Source: Chitinophagaceae bacterium
Lineage (GTDB): Bacteria > Bacteroidota > Bacteroidia > Chitinophagales > Chitinophagaceae
Direction: 5' to 3'
Length of the DNA: 64,000 nt
Assembly (NCBI GenBank): GCA_016719815.1
Contig: JADJYK010000012.1
Coordinates: 62,001 to 126,000, forward strand
Of the stretch, positions 8,744 through 18,134 are shown piece by piece (position 1 is the stretch's first letter; each line of letters opens with the position of its first letter). Under the pieces are notes generated by a model. It made no database searches. It saw only the letters and a list, made by a program, of their open reading frames with translations, and was not told the DNA's origin. The translations under genes were made by a program, and so were the position numbers.

Positions 8744-10711
8744 TTATTCCACCACAGCCTCGGTGCCATATACTTGGTTTTTAAACCTCAGCGAAGGTGA
8801 AGGGATGAACTCACTAAAACCCAATTGTTCCCATTTTTCATCAACGGATTTTATTGTTGCATCATCAGCCACAATAATATTCGGCCAGTCCCGCTGAAAC
8901 CCATCCAATTCTTTCGTTTTGCGGGTGCCGTCAAGACCCATACAGGCAGTGTAGTTGTATCTTGCGAGTTGTGAGCCTTTAGCTTGCTGTTTAACAAGAT
9001 GATAATCCCTTTTGGGGTCAAGGTTGTTACAAAAACGCCATAGTGCTATTGACAAATCATTTGCATCTACGGTGTGTTCCACATACAATATCATCTTGAT
9101 GCCCGAAATTTCGGACAAGGTACACAACTGCGCATGCAATTGCTTTATATGTTCGGGCCTGTTCTTTTGAACCGAGATTAGTAGACAAGGAATTTCTTTT
9201 GTAAGAAGGCTCGCATTAACAGATTTTATTTCAGGAAACCCATTTTTGAGTTTACTTTCAATTACTCCAGATACCATACTCAAGACTCCCGGTTCATAAC
9301 TATCTTCTTTCTCTTCCTCAAATTTATATGTTCCGTCTATACACATTTTACCGCCAAAGCCCATTTTATTGCAACTATGGTCCAGCACATCCATTGGTCC
9401 TGTCGAAAAGTAAATGTCAGTAGCTGGATTTAAATTCTTAAATACATCTTTCGCCAGATTCTCGTAGTCACTTATCCCTAAAGGGGACTTAAGAATCCCC
9501 CAATCAGGGGGTGGAGGGGCAGTAAGCACCAAAATTTTATTAAACATCATTTGCCCGGCGCCCCACATCGCATTCATTACTTTTTGCCCTTGCCCGGCAT
9601 ATTCTTTTTTAATTTTTGTTATAACCAGGTTATGAAATACACCTTCCACCGGCATGTCCATATCCGTTATTTCAGGTACCATAGTCATTTTTATGGGTGC
9701 CAGAAAAATCCGTTCAGTTGCCTTTCCAAGCCATGCATCTTCCTGTGGCGGGATACCCACAATTGTAGCTGGGTATATAGCATTTTTTTTGTGCGTAATG
9801 GCAGTGATGTGAAATTTCGGGTACCAGTCTGGCAGCGAATAATACCCTGTATGATCGCCAAAAGGGCCTTCCCAAATCAGTTCATCATTTGGGTCAACAT
9901 AACCTTCGATTACAAAATCAGCATCGGCAGGTACTTCTATTTCTGGCTGTGTAATGCACTTTACCAAATCCACTTTCTTTTTACGCAGAAACCCTGCCAA
10001 CATGTATTCATCCACATTCTCAGGCAGTGGTGCTGTGGCAGAATAGGCATATGCCGGATCTCCACCAAGAGAAACAGCAACCGGCATTTTTTTATTTAAT
10101 TTTTTATACTCGTTAAAATGCTTTGCCGACACCTTATGTTTGTGCCAGTGCATACCAGTGAGTTTTGTACCAAATACCTGCATGCGGTACATACCTACGT
10201 TGCGGCTGTTGGTGCTCGGATCTTTTGTATGGATTACAGGAAGTGTAACAAACGGACCTCCATCTTTTGGCCAGCATTTTATTACGGGCAACTTCGTAAT
10301 ATCCGGGATGTCCATTACAACTTGCTGGCATTCGCCCCTGCCCCTTTTTACTTTCGGCATCCAACTGGCAAACTGGCTAAGTTTGGGAAGCAATTTTAAT
10401 TTATCAAGAATGCCCTCTTTGGGCGAACTAAGCAGGTGAAAAAGGCCTTCAATCTCTTTAGTTATATCATCTAGATGATTTACACCCAATGCTATACACA
10501 TCCGTTTTTCGCTGCCATAAGCATTCATCAGTACTGGAAAATTATAACCAGTATTTTCAAACAGCAGTGCTTTGCCCCCATTGCCCGATTTACTGATACG
10601 GTCGGTAATCTCTGCAATTTCAAGTTCAGGATTTACATAGGTTTTTATCCTGATGAGTTCTCCAGCTTTATCTAATGCTTCAACAAATTGTTGCTGATTT
10701 TTCCAGGCCAT
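8744..10711 (-). CDS. UbiD-family decarboxylase (menaquinone-type) with an inserted repeat peptide
   Basis: UbiD enzymes use prenylated FMN to decarboxylate aromatic acids; the Bacteroidota member of this length is usually assigned to menaquinone synthesis. Blocks visible include GMYRMQVFGTKLTGMHWHKH, PLPENVDEYMLAGFLR, and the catalytic region EGPFGDHTGYYS with the E/R/E set nearby. The protein is 655 residues, longer than the usual 610-620. Part of the excess is an in-frame segment APPPPDWGILKSPLG near residues 397-412, encoded by a palindromic repeat (9476-9520). Start ATG at 10711 gives MAWKNQQQFVEALDKAGEL; a 33-residue upstream extension is not family-like. Confidence 0.85.
   Translation of the reverse strand: MAWKNQQQFVEALDKAGELIRIKTYVNPELEIAEITDRISKSGNGGKALLFENTGYNFPVLMNAYGSEKRMCIALGVNHLDDITKEIEGLFHLLSSPKEGILDKLKLLPKLSQFASWMPKVKRGRGECQQVVMDIPDITKLPVIKCWPKDGGPFVTLPVIHTKDPSTNSRNVGMYRMQVFGTKLTGMHWHKHKVSAKHFNEYKKLNKKMPVAVSLGGDPAYAYSATAPLPENVDEYMLAGFLRKKKVDLVKCITQPEIEVPADADFVIEGYVDPNDELIWEGPFGDHTGYYSLPDWYPKFHITAITHKKNAIYPATIVGIPPQEDAWLGKATERIFLAPIKMTMVPEITDMDMPVEGVFHNLVITKIKKEYAGQGQKVMNAMWGAGQMMFNKILVLTAPPPPDWGILKSPLGISDYENLAKDVFKNLNPATDIYFSTGPMDVLDHSCNKMGFGGKMCIDGTYKFEEEKEDSYEPGVLSMVSGVIESKLKNGFPEIKSVNASLLTKEIPCLLISVQKNRPEHIKQLHAQLCTLSEISGIKMILYVEHTVDANDLSIALWRFCNNLDPKRDYHLVKQQAKGSQLARYNYTACMGLDGTRKTKELDGFQRDWPNIIVADDATIKSVDEKWEQLGFSEFIPSPSLRFKNQVYGTEAVVE
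9476..9520. repeat. Palindromic repeat inserted in frame within the ubiD-family gene
   Basis: The segment contains CCC-TAAA-GGGG (9476-9486), the palindrome CTTAAG (9488-9493) and a hairpin CCCCC-AATCA-GGGGG (9497-9511), followed by a G-rich tail. It has no stop in the UbiD frame and encodes PPPPDWGILKSPLG on the minus strand. Its composition is unlike the flanking gene. Comparable short palindromic elements inside genes are known, for example Rickettsia palindromic elements. Confidence 0.7.
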
Positions 10712-10791
10712 GATATTATATTCCGGTATTAATCGGGATTGCGAAGGTACAACACCGCCTGTGAGTAAATGTTTACAAAAAAAGGAGAAAA

Positions 10792-11655
10792 CTAATATAC
10801 AGTAGGGCAACCCGTCTTACCTTTTCCTTTCATGCCCCTTCCATAGCCATTGTCCCCTGCTGATGAACCCAGGCCTATGGAAAGGTGGACACCTGCAAAA
10901 TAGTAATAGTCATCAGCTTTGGGACTGCCCCGTTGTGCCCCTTTTGATGGATAAGCAGAACTGCCCCCAGCCTCATCGCCACGGTAGCTCATATCGACTG
11001 CCAACTGACCTTTTGCCGCCAGCAAATCATTTTCATCTATATAATTGGTGCTTACATCATCCAGGTAATCAGTAAAAAGTTTTCGGATGCCTCCTTCAAG
11101 TCCAATTCTGATATTTTCAGTTAGGGCATATTTAATTCCTCCGCCAAAAGGTACTGCAAATTGAGTGAGGCTGTAGGGTTTCCGGTCAGGGTACCCGGTT
11201 ATTCCCTGTCCTTCAGTACTCAAAGGCTTTAGGTACACTTTCTGACTTCCCTGGTAGGCATATGGATCGTATTTTAAAAAGGCAAGCCCTGCAAAAAAGT
11301 ATGGAGAAATTTTTCTCTCATATAGATTAAACAGATAGTATTCGCCCAGCAGGCTGCCTTCAACAATTACTGTTTCAAAAGCCAGATTCCTTGCCTGAAT
11401 ACCTGTATCCTTATTAAACCTGTCGGCCCCGCCTACAATTGCATAAGTTCCTCCAAGGCGAACCAATACTTTTTCTGTAACTTCATAACTCGCAGTAATG
11501 CCTACTGCACCATTTGTAACTTTTTTAGGAAAAATAGCTGATGTCAAATCGCCGTTGTAAGCAGCAGCTCCACCAAACACACCAACATGTATTCTTTGGG
11601 CATTAATAAAAAGTGATAGTTGTACAAAAGCACAGATAAAAATTGACTTTTTCAT
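10792..11655 (-). CDS. Outer-membrane beta-barrel protein, DUF6089-like
   Basis: A 287-residue exported protein. The signal peptide is KKSIFICAFVQLSLFINAQ. It then shows alternating beta strands: HVGVFGGAAAYNGDL, GITASYEVTEKVLVRLGG, KISPYFFAGLAFLKYDPYA, and a closing YYFAGVHLSIGLG strand. This is the pattern of DUF6089 small barrels in Bacteroidota. The C-terminus is glycine- and lysine-rich (GYGRGMKGKGK), which may be a disordered tail. Function is unknown. The start at 11655 begins the signal peptide; an upstream in-phase ATG at 11694 lies beyond the promoter box. Confidence 0.75.
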   Translation of the reverse strand: MKKSIFICAFVQLSLFINAQRIHVGVFGGAAAYNGDLTSAIFPKKVTNGAVGITASYEVTEKVLVRLGGTYAIVGGADRFNKDTGIQARNLAFETVIVEGSLLGEYYLFNLYERKISPYFFAGLAFLKYDPYAYQGSQKVYLKPLSTEGQGITGYPDRKPYSLTQFAVPFGGGIKYALTENIRIGLEGGIRKLFTDYLDDVSTNYIDENDLLAAKGQLAVDMSYRGDEAGGSSAYPSKGAQRGSPKADDYYYFAGVHLSIGLGSSAGDNGYGRGMKGKGKTGCPTVY

Positions 11656-11677
11656 ATAATATATGATGGATTCGCTG

Positions 11678-11708
11678 CAAAGGTATGTTTTCATCTATTT
11701 ATTCTCAA
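11678..11708 (-). promoter_or_regulatory. Two-box Bacteroidota promoter for the DUF6089 gene
   Basis: On the minus strand a TTG at 11708-11706 is followed after 20 bases by TACCTTTG (11685-11678), a full match to the -33 TTG / -7 TAnnTTTG arrangement, 22 bases before the ATG. It is the cleanest promoter in the window. Confidence 0.65.
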
Positions 11709-11816
11709 CGTAAAAACACCTTTTTAAGTATTGCTAACACAATTATCAGGCCACTTATCACATATTTTTCTGCCGCCAGAACAGATTAATTACTTTCGGA
11801 TATTTAAATATTTATT

Positions 11817-13859
11817 ATGAAAAAAATCTTTTCTTGCCTGTTTATTATTGCATCAACAACTATCATTTTTTCGTGTAAACAAATGGGAAAAGGTTCAGGC
11901 GAAAAACCTGATGCCCTTGCTATAAACATTGATACTTCTGTTAATCCCGCTGATGATTTTTTTCAATACGCAAATGGCGGCTGGATTAAGAAAAACCCCA
12001 TTCCCGCTGAGCAGTCATCATGGGGAATAGGCAACCTTGTTATTGAAGAAAACCTGAAACGCCTCCGTGAAATTTCAGAATCTGCAGCCAGATCAAATGC
12101 GGCAACAGGCTCTCCTGATCAAAAGATTGGCGACTTCTGGAAGATGGCAATGGACAGCGCCAAAATTGAAGCCGACGGATTAAAACCTTTGCAACTCTGG
12201 ATTAATACAGTGGATGCTGTTAAAGATGTAAAAATGCTGGTGTCCACTGTTGCCGGGCTAAAAAAGATTGGCTCCTCTACCCTGTTTAGCAATTACATTA
12301 CACAGGATGACAAGAACAGCGATGTAATGGCATACAAACTATGGCAGGGCGGCATCGGCCTTCCGGAACGAGAATATTATTTTAAAACCGATAGTGCCAC
12401 TATCAATATACGAAATGAGTATGTGAAATACATTTCCCGGATACTTATAATGGCAGGCGATGATACTGCCGTTGCAGCAACATCAGCTAAAAATATTCTG
12501 GCATTAGAAAGCAAACTGGCAGCATCGAGCCGCAAACTGGCCGACCTGCGTGACCCCTACCGCAATTACAACAAACTGGCCATTACCGACCTCGGCAAAT
12601 CGGGCAGTAATATTGACTGGCCGGCTTTCTTTAATGCAAGCGGTATAACAGGTATTGACTCGGTCATTGTTGGCCAGCCGGAGTTTTTCAGCACACTGGA
12701 TAAACTGTTGAAAACAGTTCCCCTGCGGGACTGGAAGAGTTATTTGAAATTTAACCTGATCAGCGACTTTTCCGGTGCCTTGCCCGACAAGTTTGGTGTG
12801 GCTGCATTTGAGTTCAACAAACTTTTCAGCGGGGCTAAAGAAAGAAAGCCAAGGTGGAAAAGATCCATACAGTCATCAGAAAATGTAATGGGCGAAATGC
12901 TGGGACAATTATATGTAAAAGAGTTCTTCAATGAAAAAGCAAAGAAACGTTACGAAGATATGGTTGAGGCAGTTCGGGCAGCGCTCAAAACAAGGATTGA
13001 ACAATTGAATTGGATGGGCGACAGTACCAAACAGAAAGCTTACTCCAAGCTGGCCACTATTAAAAAGAAGGTAGGCTATCCAGACAAATGGAAGGATTTT
13101 ACCGCTATGGAAATTGGTAAAGAAAGCTACTTGCAAAACCTGATTAATGCCAACCTGTGGTGGCATAACTACACCGTAAACAAACTGGGTAAGCCAGTTG
13201 ACCGTGAGGAGTGGGATATGTATCCGCAAACCTACAATGCATACTACAATCCTTCCAACAATGAGATAGTATTGCCAGCTGGAATCTTTACCGTTCCGGG
13301 TTACAGGGATGAAGAACTGGACGATGCTACCGTATATGGCTATGCGGGGGCATCTACCATTGGTCACGAAATTACACATGGGTTTGATGATGAAGGCCGT
13401 CAGTTTGATGCTAAAGGGAACCTTGTAAGCTGGTGGACAAAGAAGGATGAAGAACTCTTTACCAAAAAGGCTGATGTAATGGTGCAGCAGTTTAATGAAT
13501 ACGAGCCACTGCCCGGATATAAAATTAACGGCAAGGCTACCCTCGGCGAAAATATTGCTGATCTTGGTGGTATACTGCTGGGGCTAGAGGCTTATAAAAA
13601 AACTGAAGAATACAAAACCGATAAACCAGTGGCCGGGCTTACACCTTTGCAGCGCTACTTCTTAGGCTACTCGTTGGGCTGGCTGGGACATTCAAGAGAT
13701 GAAAGCCTGCGCAACCAGTTGCTAACCGACGTACACTCACCTGCTAAGTATCGTGTAAACGGACCTTTTGTAGATGTGGATGATTTCTATACTGCCTTCA
13801 ACATTAAGCCCGGCGACAAAATGTACCGTGCCGATAGTTTAAGGGTGAAGATTTGGTAA
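11817..13859 (+). CDS. M13-family zinc metallopeptidase (neprilysin/PepO type), lipoprotein
   Basis: A 680-residue exported endopeptidase expected to cut small peptides in the periplasm or at the cell surface. The lipoprotein signal ends FSC near residue 20. The N-terminal M13 domain begins with NPADDFFQYANGGWIKKNPI. The catalytic domain carries NEIVLPAGIF, the zinc motif HEITH near residue 515, and GENIADLGG near 577, which supplies the third zinc ligand. Length and motif order are normal, and no lesion is seen. A terminator follows. Confidence 0.93.
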   Translation: MKKIFSCLFIIASTTIIFSCKQMGKGSGEKPDALAINIDTSVNPADDFFQYANGGWIKKNPIPAEQSSWGIGNLVIEENLKRLREISESAARSNAATGSPDQKIGDFWKMAMDSAKIEADGLKPLQLWINTVDAVKDVKMLVSTVAGLKKIGSSTLFSNYITQDDKNSDVMAYKLWQGGIGLPEREYYFKTDSATINIRNEYVKYISRILIMAGDDTAVAATSAKNILALESKLAASSRKLADLRDPYRNYNKLAITDLGKSGSNIDWPAFFNASGITGIDSVIVGQPEFFSTLDKLLKTVPLRDWKSYLKFNLISDFSGALPDKFGVAAFEFNKLFSGAKERKPRWKRSIQSSENVMGEMLGQLYVKEFFNEKAKKRYEDMVEAVRAALKTRIEQLNWMGDSTKQKAYSKLATIKKKVGYPDKWKDFTAMEIGKESYLQNLINANLWWHNYTVNKLGKPVDREEWDMYPQTYNAYYNPSNNEIVLPAGIFTVPGYRDEELDDATVYGYAGASTIGHEITHGFDDEGRQFDAKGNLVSWWTKKDEELFTKKADVMVQQFNEYEPLPGYKINGKATLGENIADLGGILLGLEAYKKTEEYKTDKPVAGLTPLQRYFLGYSLGWLGHSRDESLRNQLLTDVHSPAKYRVNGPFVDVDDFYTAFNIKPGDKMYRADSLRVKIW

Positions 13860-13873
13860 ACCGGTTAATATTT

Positions 13874-13902
13874 AAAAAGGCTGCTGTTTAGCAGCTTTTT
13901 TT
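13874..13902 (+). terminator. Intrinsic terminator of the M13 peptidase gene
   Basis: A GCTGC / GCAGC stem extended by A/T pairs is followed by seven Ts. The next 260 bases (13903-14164) hold no gene I can recognise. Confidence 0.8.
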
Positions 13903-14164
13903 GCATTTATACTTGGTATTTCGCTGTAAAAAGGCTGAAATATCAAAATAAAGACAACGGGCAGGATGAGAAACGGCATAAAAAAACAAAACTGATTGCC
14001 ATGGTACTGCAGCGGATTTGATAGAAAAATAATCCAGGTGTTATATTATTGCAAAGTGAAGCAGTGGTTAATAGCGAAAGAAAATAGAATGAATTTCAAT
14101 AGTGGAAGTTTCGCATAATGAGAATAGCAAATTGAGTGGATAGCGACAAATACTCACCCATTCT

Positions 14165-14578
14165 TCAACCTGTACCCCTGTAATAATATATTTTCTTACT
14201 CCGGTTGAAACGGATTTCAATTCTCTCATATTGGAAAGTAGTGCCATCAAGATATTCCTTACCTACAACGATAGCGGTGGTAATGCCGGCCTTCGTAGTT
14301 AGCTGTACCGGTACCGTAATTTCGAAACGGTTACCAGGGTGGGCCTTCCAGAATGTTTTATCACTCATTGTAACAATTCTGCGGGGCACATTCCGTAAAT
14401 TTTTCATATAGACCTGCACGGTATCTGCAAGGTACCCCTCCGCCGAATCAGCTTTGTGTTCATTGCGGAGGCGAAACAGGTCATAAACAATTTCTCTCTC
14501 TGTCCCTTGCCATAGTTGTTCCTTTGGAGTTTTATCAGAAATGAAACAAGCAAACAGCAAGTGCAGAATAATTATCAT
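14165..14578 (-). CDS. Hypothetical small exported protein
   Basis: A 137-residue protein I do not recognise. It starts with a short hydrophobic segment (MIIILHLLFACFIS) that could be a signal peptide. The remainder is alpha then beta: EREIVYDLFRLRNEH, followed by strands such as NRFEITVPVQLTTKAGI and TTFQYERIEIRFN. A helix-plus-sheet order of this kind can occur in NTF2-like folds, but I cannot support that assignment. It is 80 bases from folB, in the same direction. Confidence 0.5.
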   Translation of the reverse strand: MIIILHLLFACFISDKTPKEQLWQGTEREIVYDLFRLRNEHKADSAEGYLADTVQVYMKNLRNVPRRIVTMSDKTFWKAHPGNRFEITVPVQLTTKAGITTAIVVGKEYLDGTTFQYERIEIRFNRSKKIYYYRGTG

Positions 14579-14658
14579 TGAAAAAGATTATTGTTGATTA
14601 AGTAACAACAAAAACCGTGAGTCAGCCTATTTTTCCGGTCAGACCTCGGTATGTGTGC

Positions 14659-15021
14659 TTAGAATGTATTATTGTACACCACCTCCACATTTCCTGTAAA
14701 CCCTTTAATGGGAGGATCCATTTTTTTTATGAAGACATCAATTCTCATTATCTGCGGGAAAGACGTATGAATGGCTGCGGCTATTTCCATAACCAGGGTT
14801 TCCAGTAAGGGAGTGGGCTTTTGCATCCGATTTTGCACCAGATCATACACGGCAGCATAATTAATAGTACTTTCAATCTCCTGTATCACTTCATCAGGAG
14901 CCGGATATGCCAGTGTTATATTCACCTCAAATTCATTACCGGTTTGCCGCTCTTCTGCATACAATCCGTGATAAGCAAAGAACCGTAGGTGATTGAGTTT
15001 TATTGTAATTATTGCAGACAT
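14659..15021 (-). CDS. folB: Dihydroneopterin aldolase
   Basis: The enzyme cleaves dihydroneopterin to 6-hydroxymethyl-dihydropterin and glycolaldehyde, the step two before folP. The 120-residue protein has the family features: ITIKLNHLRFFAYHGLYAEE at the N-terminus, the TINYAAVYDLV block near residue 53, LLETLVMEIA (substrate-binding glutamate near residue 74) and a C-terminal V-x-I-x-K segment (VFIKKMDPPI). It is downstream of trxB in the same direction, 61 bases away. Confidence 0.9.
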   Translation of the reverse strand: MSAIITIKLNHLRFFAYHGLYAEERQTGNEFEVNITLAYPAPDEVIQEIESTINYAAVYDLVQNRMQKPTPLLETLVMEIAAAIHTSFPQIMRIDVFIKKMDPPIKGFTGNVEVVYNNTF

Positions 15022-15082
15022 ATATAATCATAAATCCAGCAAAGACACAAAGCTATTTCCTTGTGACTTTGAGGAATACAAA

Positions 15083-16015
15083 TTAATGTACCCCTTTCAT
15101 TCCCAGATATCTTTCTGCATCAAGGGCAGCCATACATCCACTGCCTGCAGCTGTTACCGCCTGGCGGTAGGTTTTGTCCTGCACATCACCGGCAGCAAAT
15201 ACACCTTCCACATTTGTTTTTGATGTACCAGGAACAGTCTTGATGTATCCGTCTTCATACATATCAATCCATCCTTTAAAAATATCAGAGTTGGGATGAT
15301 GACCGATGGCAACAAAAAAGGCACTCACATTAATTTCTTTCTTTTCCCCAGTTTTATTGTTCCTGAGCCGCACAGCATTTACTGTTTTTTCACCCAACAC
15401 CTCATCTGCTTCACTATTCCAGTGAATGGTAATATTAGGTGTATTCTTCACCCTTTCTGCCATTACTTTGCTGGCACGCATTTCATCCCGGCGAACGATC
15501 ATGTTTACATGCGAGCATATTTTTGAAAGGTATAGAGCTTCTTCAGCAGCAGTATCACCAGCACCCACAATGGCCACCTCTTTTCCTTTAAAGAAGAAAC
15601 CATCACATACTGCACATGCGCTTACACCAAAGCCATTGAGGCGTTGTTCACTTTCCAGTCCCAGCCATTTGGCTGAAGCACCTGTTGAGATAATCACTGC
15701 ATCAGCTTCAATCCATTTTTCTTCGTCTATTTCCACTTTATGCACCGGCCCGGTAAAGTCAACCTTTGTGGCAATACCATAGCGGATATCGGCACCCATA
15801 CGGGCCGCCTGCTTTTCAAAATGCTGCATCATCTCCGGCCCCATAACACCTTCGGGATAGCCGGGATAGTTTTCGACTTCCGTAGTGATCGTCAATTGTC
15901 CGCCCGGCTGTATACCCTGGTACAAAACAGGTTTCAAACCCGCCCGGCTTGCATAAATAGCTGCTGTGTAACCGGCAGGCCCGGAGCCAATAATTAAACA
16001 CTGTACTTTTTCCAT
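15083..16015 (-). CDS. trxB: Thioredoxin-disulfide reductase
   Basis: This FAD enzyme passes electrons from NADPH to thioredoxin. The FAD-binding motif GSGPAGYTAAIYASRAG opens the protein (residues 9-25). The redox-active CAVC lies near residue 136, in the NADPH domain, followed by GAGDTAAEEALYL (second Rossmann motif). The C-terminal GVFAAGDVQD completes the FAD site. At 310 residues the length is standard and the frame is intact. Confidence 0.95.
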   Translation of the reverse strand: MEKVQCLIIGSGPAGYTAAIYASRAGLKPVLYQGIQPGGQLTITTEVENYPGYPEGVMGPEMMQHFEKQAARMGADIRYGIATKVDFTGPVHKVEIDEEKWIEADAVIISTGASAKWLGLESEQRLNGFGVSACAVCDGFFFKGKEVAIVGAGDTAAEEALYLSKICSHVNMIVRRDEMRASKVMAERVKNTPNITIHWNSEADEVLGEKTVNAVRLRNNKTGEKKEINVSAFFVAIGHHPNSDIFKGWIDMYEDGYIKTVPGTSKTNVEGVFAAGDVQDKTYRQAVTAAGSGCMAALDAERYLGMKGVH

Positions 16016-16037
16016 AATTCGATTATTCTGTTATCAG

Positions 16038-16045
16038 CAAAAATA
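16038..16045 (-). promoter_or_regulatory. Candidate -7 promoter box for trxB
   Basis: Minus strand TATTTTTG matches TAnnTTTG, 22 bases before the trxB ATG. The nearest upstream TTG is 25 bases away, longer than usual. Confidence 0.45.
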
Positions 16046-16086
16046 ACTGTTATCCTGTTTCAGAATGTGACAATAGTCAACTAAAA

Positions 16087-16974
16087 CTAACGGGGTATAA
16101 TGATTGTCCTGTACTGCGAAGCATAGCCGCCAAAATAGCCCAGTGCCCCACCCTGCATATTGCTTATTACTTTTATGGGCGATGAAAAAGGGTTGCCCAC
16201 ACTGGCATACGAAAACTCCATAGTCCGCCAGAAATCGAATGTGGCTTTGTCAATATTACAGAGTTTAAGCGTAACAGTATCTCCCTTATCAAAATAGGCT
16301 TCATCATCGTAGCTGGTTTCGGTACGGTCGGTGCCCCTGTCAACCGGAATAGTATAGGTTGTGCCGTCAATAATCTGGTCATCTGCTACTGAATTTAGTC
16401 CCGGGTAATATGGTTCCCTGTTTCGTTTAGTAAAATAGCGTATGTAATCACCTAAACCGGGCGGATCGGTTGCTGTAATCATTAACGATACTTTATTGGA
16501 ATCGTTTCCTGAAGGAGCCTGTTTCCAGTATAGTGAATCAATATTTTTTGTTACGGGTGGTATAAGAGTAGTAGCCGTATATTCTTTCCCTTCGCTAACA
16601 ATACGTAAAGAGTAATTTCTGTTGAGCTCTCCAGTAAAAGCTGTGGCCAGGTTTGAAGAGTCGATAGAATAATAATAAAATATATAGCCACCACCGGCAG
16701 AAATTGTATACTCTTTCAGCTTGTGTGTAAGTACCCCGTTTGATATATAAACTTCGGCATTATGTACAAAACTGCTGGCTAGTATGCCTGGGTTTAACTC
16801 AGAAAAATAACCAAGGCTTCTTGAAAGATATACAAGCGGTGCTGTGTTGTTCTCAATTGCGGCTTCCACCACCAATTTGGGTTCTGCATTGTCAAGCTTA
16901 AAATCAATCGGTTTTTCGCATGAAACTGCTATAATAGGAAAAAGGAAGACAATTATATACCGGCGTACACTCAT
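16087..16974 (-). CDS. DUF4249 lipoprotein
   Basis: A 295-residue exported lipoprotein (signal RRYIIVFLFPIIAVSC). The mature start, EKPIDFKLDNAEPKLVVEAA, and the YSLRIVSEGKEYTATTLIP strand pair near residue 125 are typical of DUF4249, a beta-rich family usually paired with a TonB-dependent receptor. No receptor gene is adjacent here, so its partner, if any, is elsewhere. I set the start at 16974, where the signal peptide begins. Confidence 0.75.
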   Translation of the reverse strand: MSVRRYIIVFLFPIIAVSCEKPIDFKLDNAEPKLVVEAAIENNTAPLVYLSRSLGYFSELNPGILASSFVHNAEVYISNGVLTHKLKEYTISAGGGYIFYYYSIDSSNLATAFTGELNRNYSLRIVSEGKEYTATTLIPPVTKNIDSLYWKQAPSGNDSNKVSLMITATDPPGLGDYIRYFTKRNREPYYPGLNSVADDQIIDGTTYTIPVDRGTDRTETSYDDEAYFDKGDTVTLKLCNIDKATFDFWRTMEFSYASVGNPFSSPIKVISNMQGGALGYFGGYASQYRTIIIPR

Positions 16975-17024
16975 ACTGTTGCAAAAATAACCACGGTAAT
17001 AAGAAAAGGTTGTAAACAAATGAT

Positions 17025-17055
17025 AAAAAGCAGCCCTGGCTGATAACCGGGGCTG
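17025..17055 (-). terminator. Intrinsic terminator of rpoD
   Basis: On the minus strand a CAGCCCCGG arm pairs with CCAGGGCTG (one mismatch) around 7 bases, then CTTTTT follows. It ends 26 bases after the rpoD stop. Confidence 0.75.
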
Positions 17056-17080
17056 TGTAATTAATAACCCATCAAAATAC

Positions 17081-17956
17081 TTATCCTAAATATGCTTTCA
17101 AAGCGCTGCTGTAACGGGCTTTTTGAAGGCGTTTAATGGCTCTTTCCTTAATCTGCCTGATCCGTTCTTTTGTCAGATCGTATTTGTGACCAATTTGCTC
17201 AATGGTGACACCATTTTCTCCATCCAGGCCGAAATAAGCATTAACAATCTCGGCTTCGCGGGGTGAAAGTGATTTCAACACACGGCGGATTTCGTTACGG
17301 AGCGAATCCTTCATTACATCATCGTCTGTGTCATCGCTGCCTTCGAGCAGGTCGCCCATGGCCACATCTTCCGCTTCATGCACAGGCGCATCAAGAGATG
17401 TGTGGCGGGTGTTACTCTGGAAAATGTTGTTAATCTCTGTTTCACTCATCTCCAGGAGTTCGGCCAGTTCTTCCGTAGAGGGTTCTCTTTCATGTTCCTG
17501 CTCAAAAGCCATGTAGGCTTTATTTGCCTTGTTGTAGGTGCCAATTTTGTTTTGAGGCAGGCGGACTAATCTGCCCTGCTCTGCCAACGCCTGAAGGATG
17601 GACTGGCGAATCCACCAAACAGCGTAAGAAATGAATTTGAAACCTTTGGTTTCATCGAAGCGTTGTGCCGCTTTGATCAAGCCGAGGTTACCCTCGTTAA
17701 TTAAGTCACTAAGTGACAAGCCCTGATGTTGGTATTGCTTTGCTACCGATACCACGAAACGGAGGTTGGCCTGAACAAGTTTGTCTAATGCTCTTTGGGC
17801 GTCGCCTGGATTTTTATGAAACATCTTGATACGCTGGGCAAGGGTTGTTTCCTCTTCTGGCGTAATCATAGATATTTTTGAAATTTCCTGCAGATATTTT
17901 TCAACCGCTTGGGAATCTCTGTTCGTAATCTGGGTAGCAATTTTTAGCTGCCGCAT
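17081..17956 (-). CDS. rpoD: Primary RNA polymerase sigma factor, Bacteroidota type
   Basis: This is the housekeeping sigma factor that directs RNA polymerase to -33/-7 promoters. It lacks the long N-terminal region 1.1, as expected for Bacteroidota. Region 1.2 includes DSQAVEKYLQEISKI. Region 2 has NLRFVVSVAKQYQHQGLSL, the DLINEGNLGLIKAA block and KFISYAVWWIRQSI. Region 4 has EIVNAYFGLDGE and the helix-turn-helix TKERIRQIKERAI. The frame is intact at 291 residues. Its own -7 box and terminator suggest a single-gene transcript. Confidence 0.95.
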   Translation of the reverse strand: MRQLKIATQITNRDSQAVEKYLQEISKISMITPEEETTLAQRIKMFHKNPGDAQRALDKLVQANLRFVVSVAKQYQHQGLSLSDLINEGNLGLIKAAQRFDETKGFKFISYAVWWIRQSILQALAEQGRLVRLPQNKIGTYNKANKAYMAFEQEHEREPSTEELAELLEMSETEINNIFQSNTRHTSLDAPVHEAEDVAMGDLLEGSDDTDDDVMKDSLRNEIRRVLKSLSPREAEIVNAYFGLDGENGVTIEQIGHKYDLTKERIRQIKERAIKRLQKARYSSALKAYLG

Positions 17957-18014
17957 AATTTATATGGGTTTATTTATCAAATGTTAAAAGACTGTCTTTG
18001 TTTGCAGAATGTTG

Positions 18015-18022
18015 CAAACGTA
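18015..18022 (-). promoter_or_regulatory. Candidate -7 promoter box for rpoD
   Basis: Minus strand TACGTTTG matches TAnnTTTG, about 58 bases before the rpoD ATG. A -33 TTG is not evident. Confidence 0.4.
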
Positions 18023-18134
18023 TAGTTAATTGCAGGAATTGAATTCACCGTCCGGGACTGCCTGCAAAGGTAGCTAATGATTGCGGAATATCATAATGTT
18101 TGGCCATGAAAGTTGATGACAATAATCAACAACT

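Noticed and set aside
10712..10810. Longer N-terminus for the UbiD-family protein
   Set aside because: The extra 33 residues are not family-like and overlap the end of the upstream gene.
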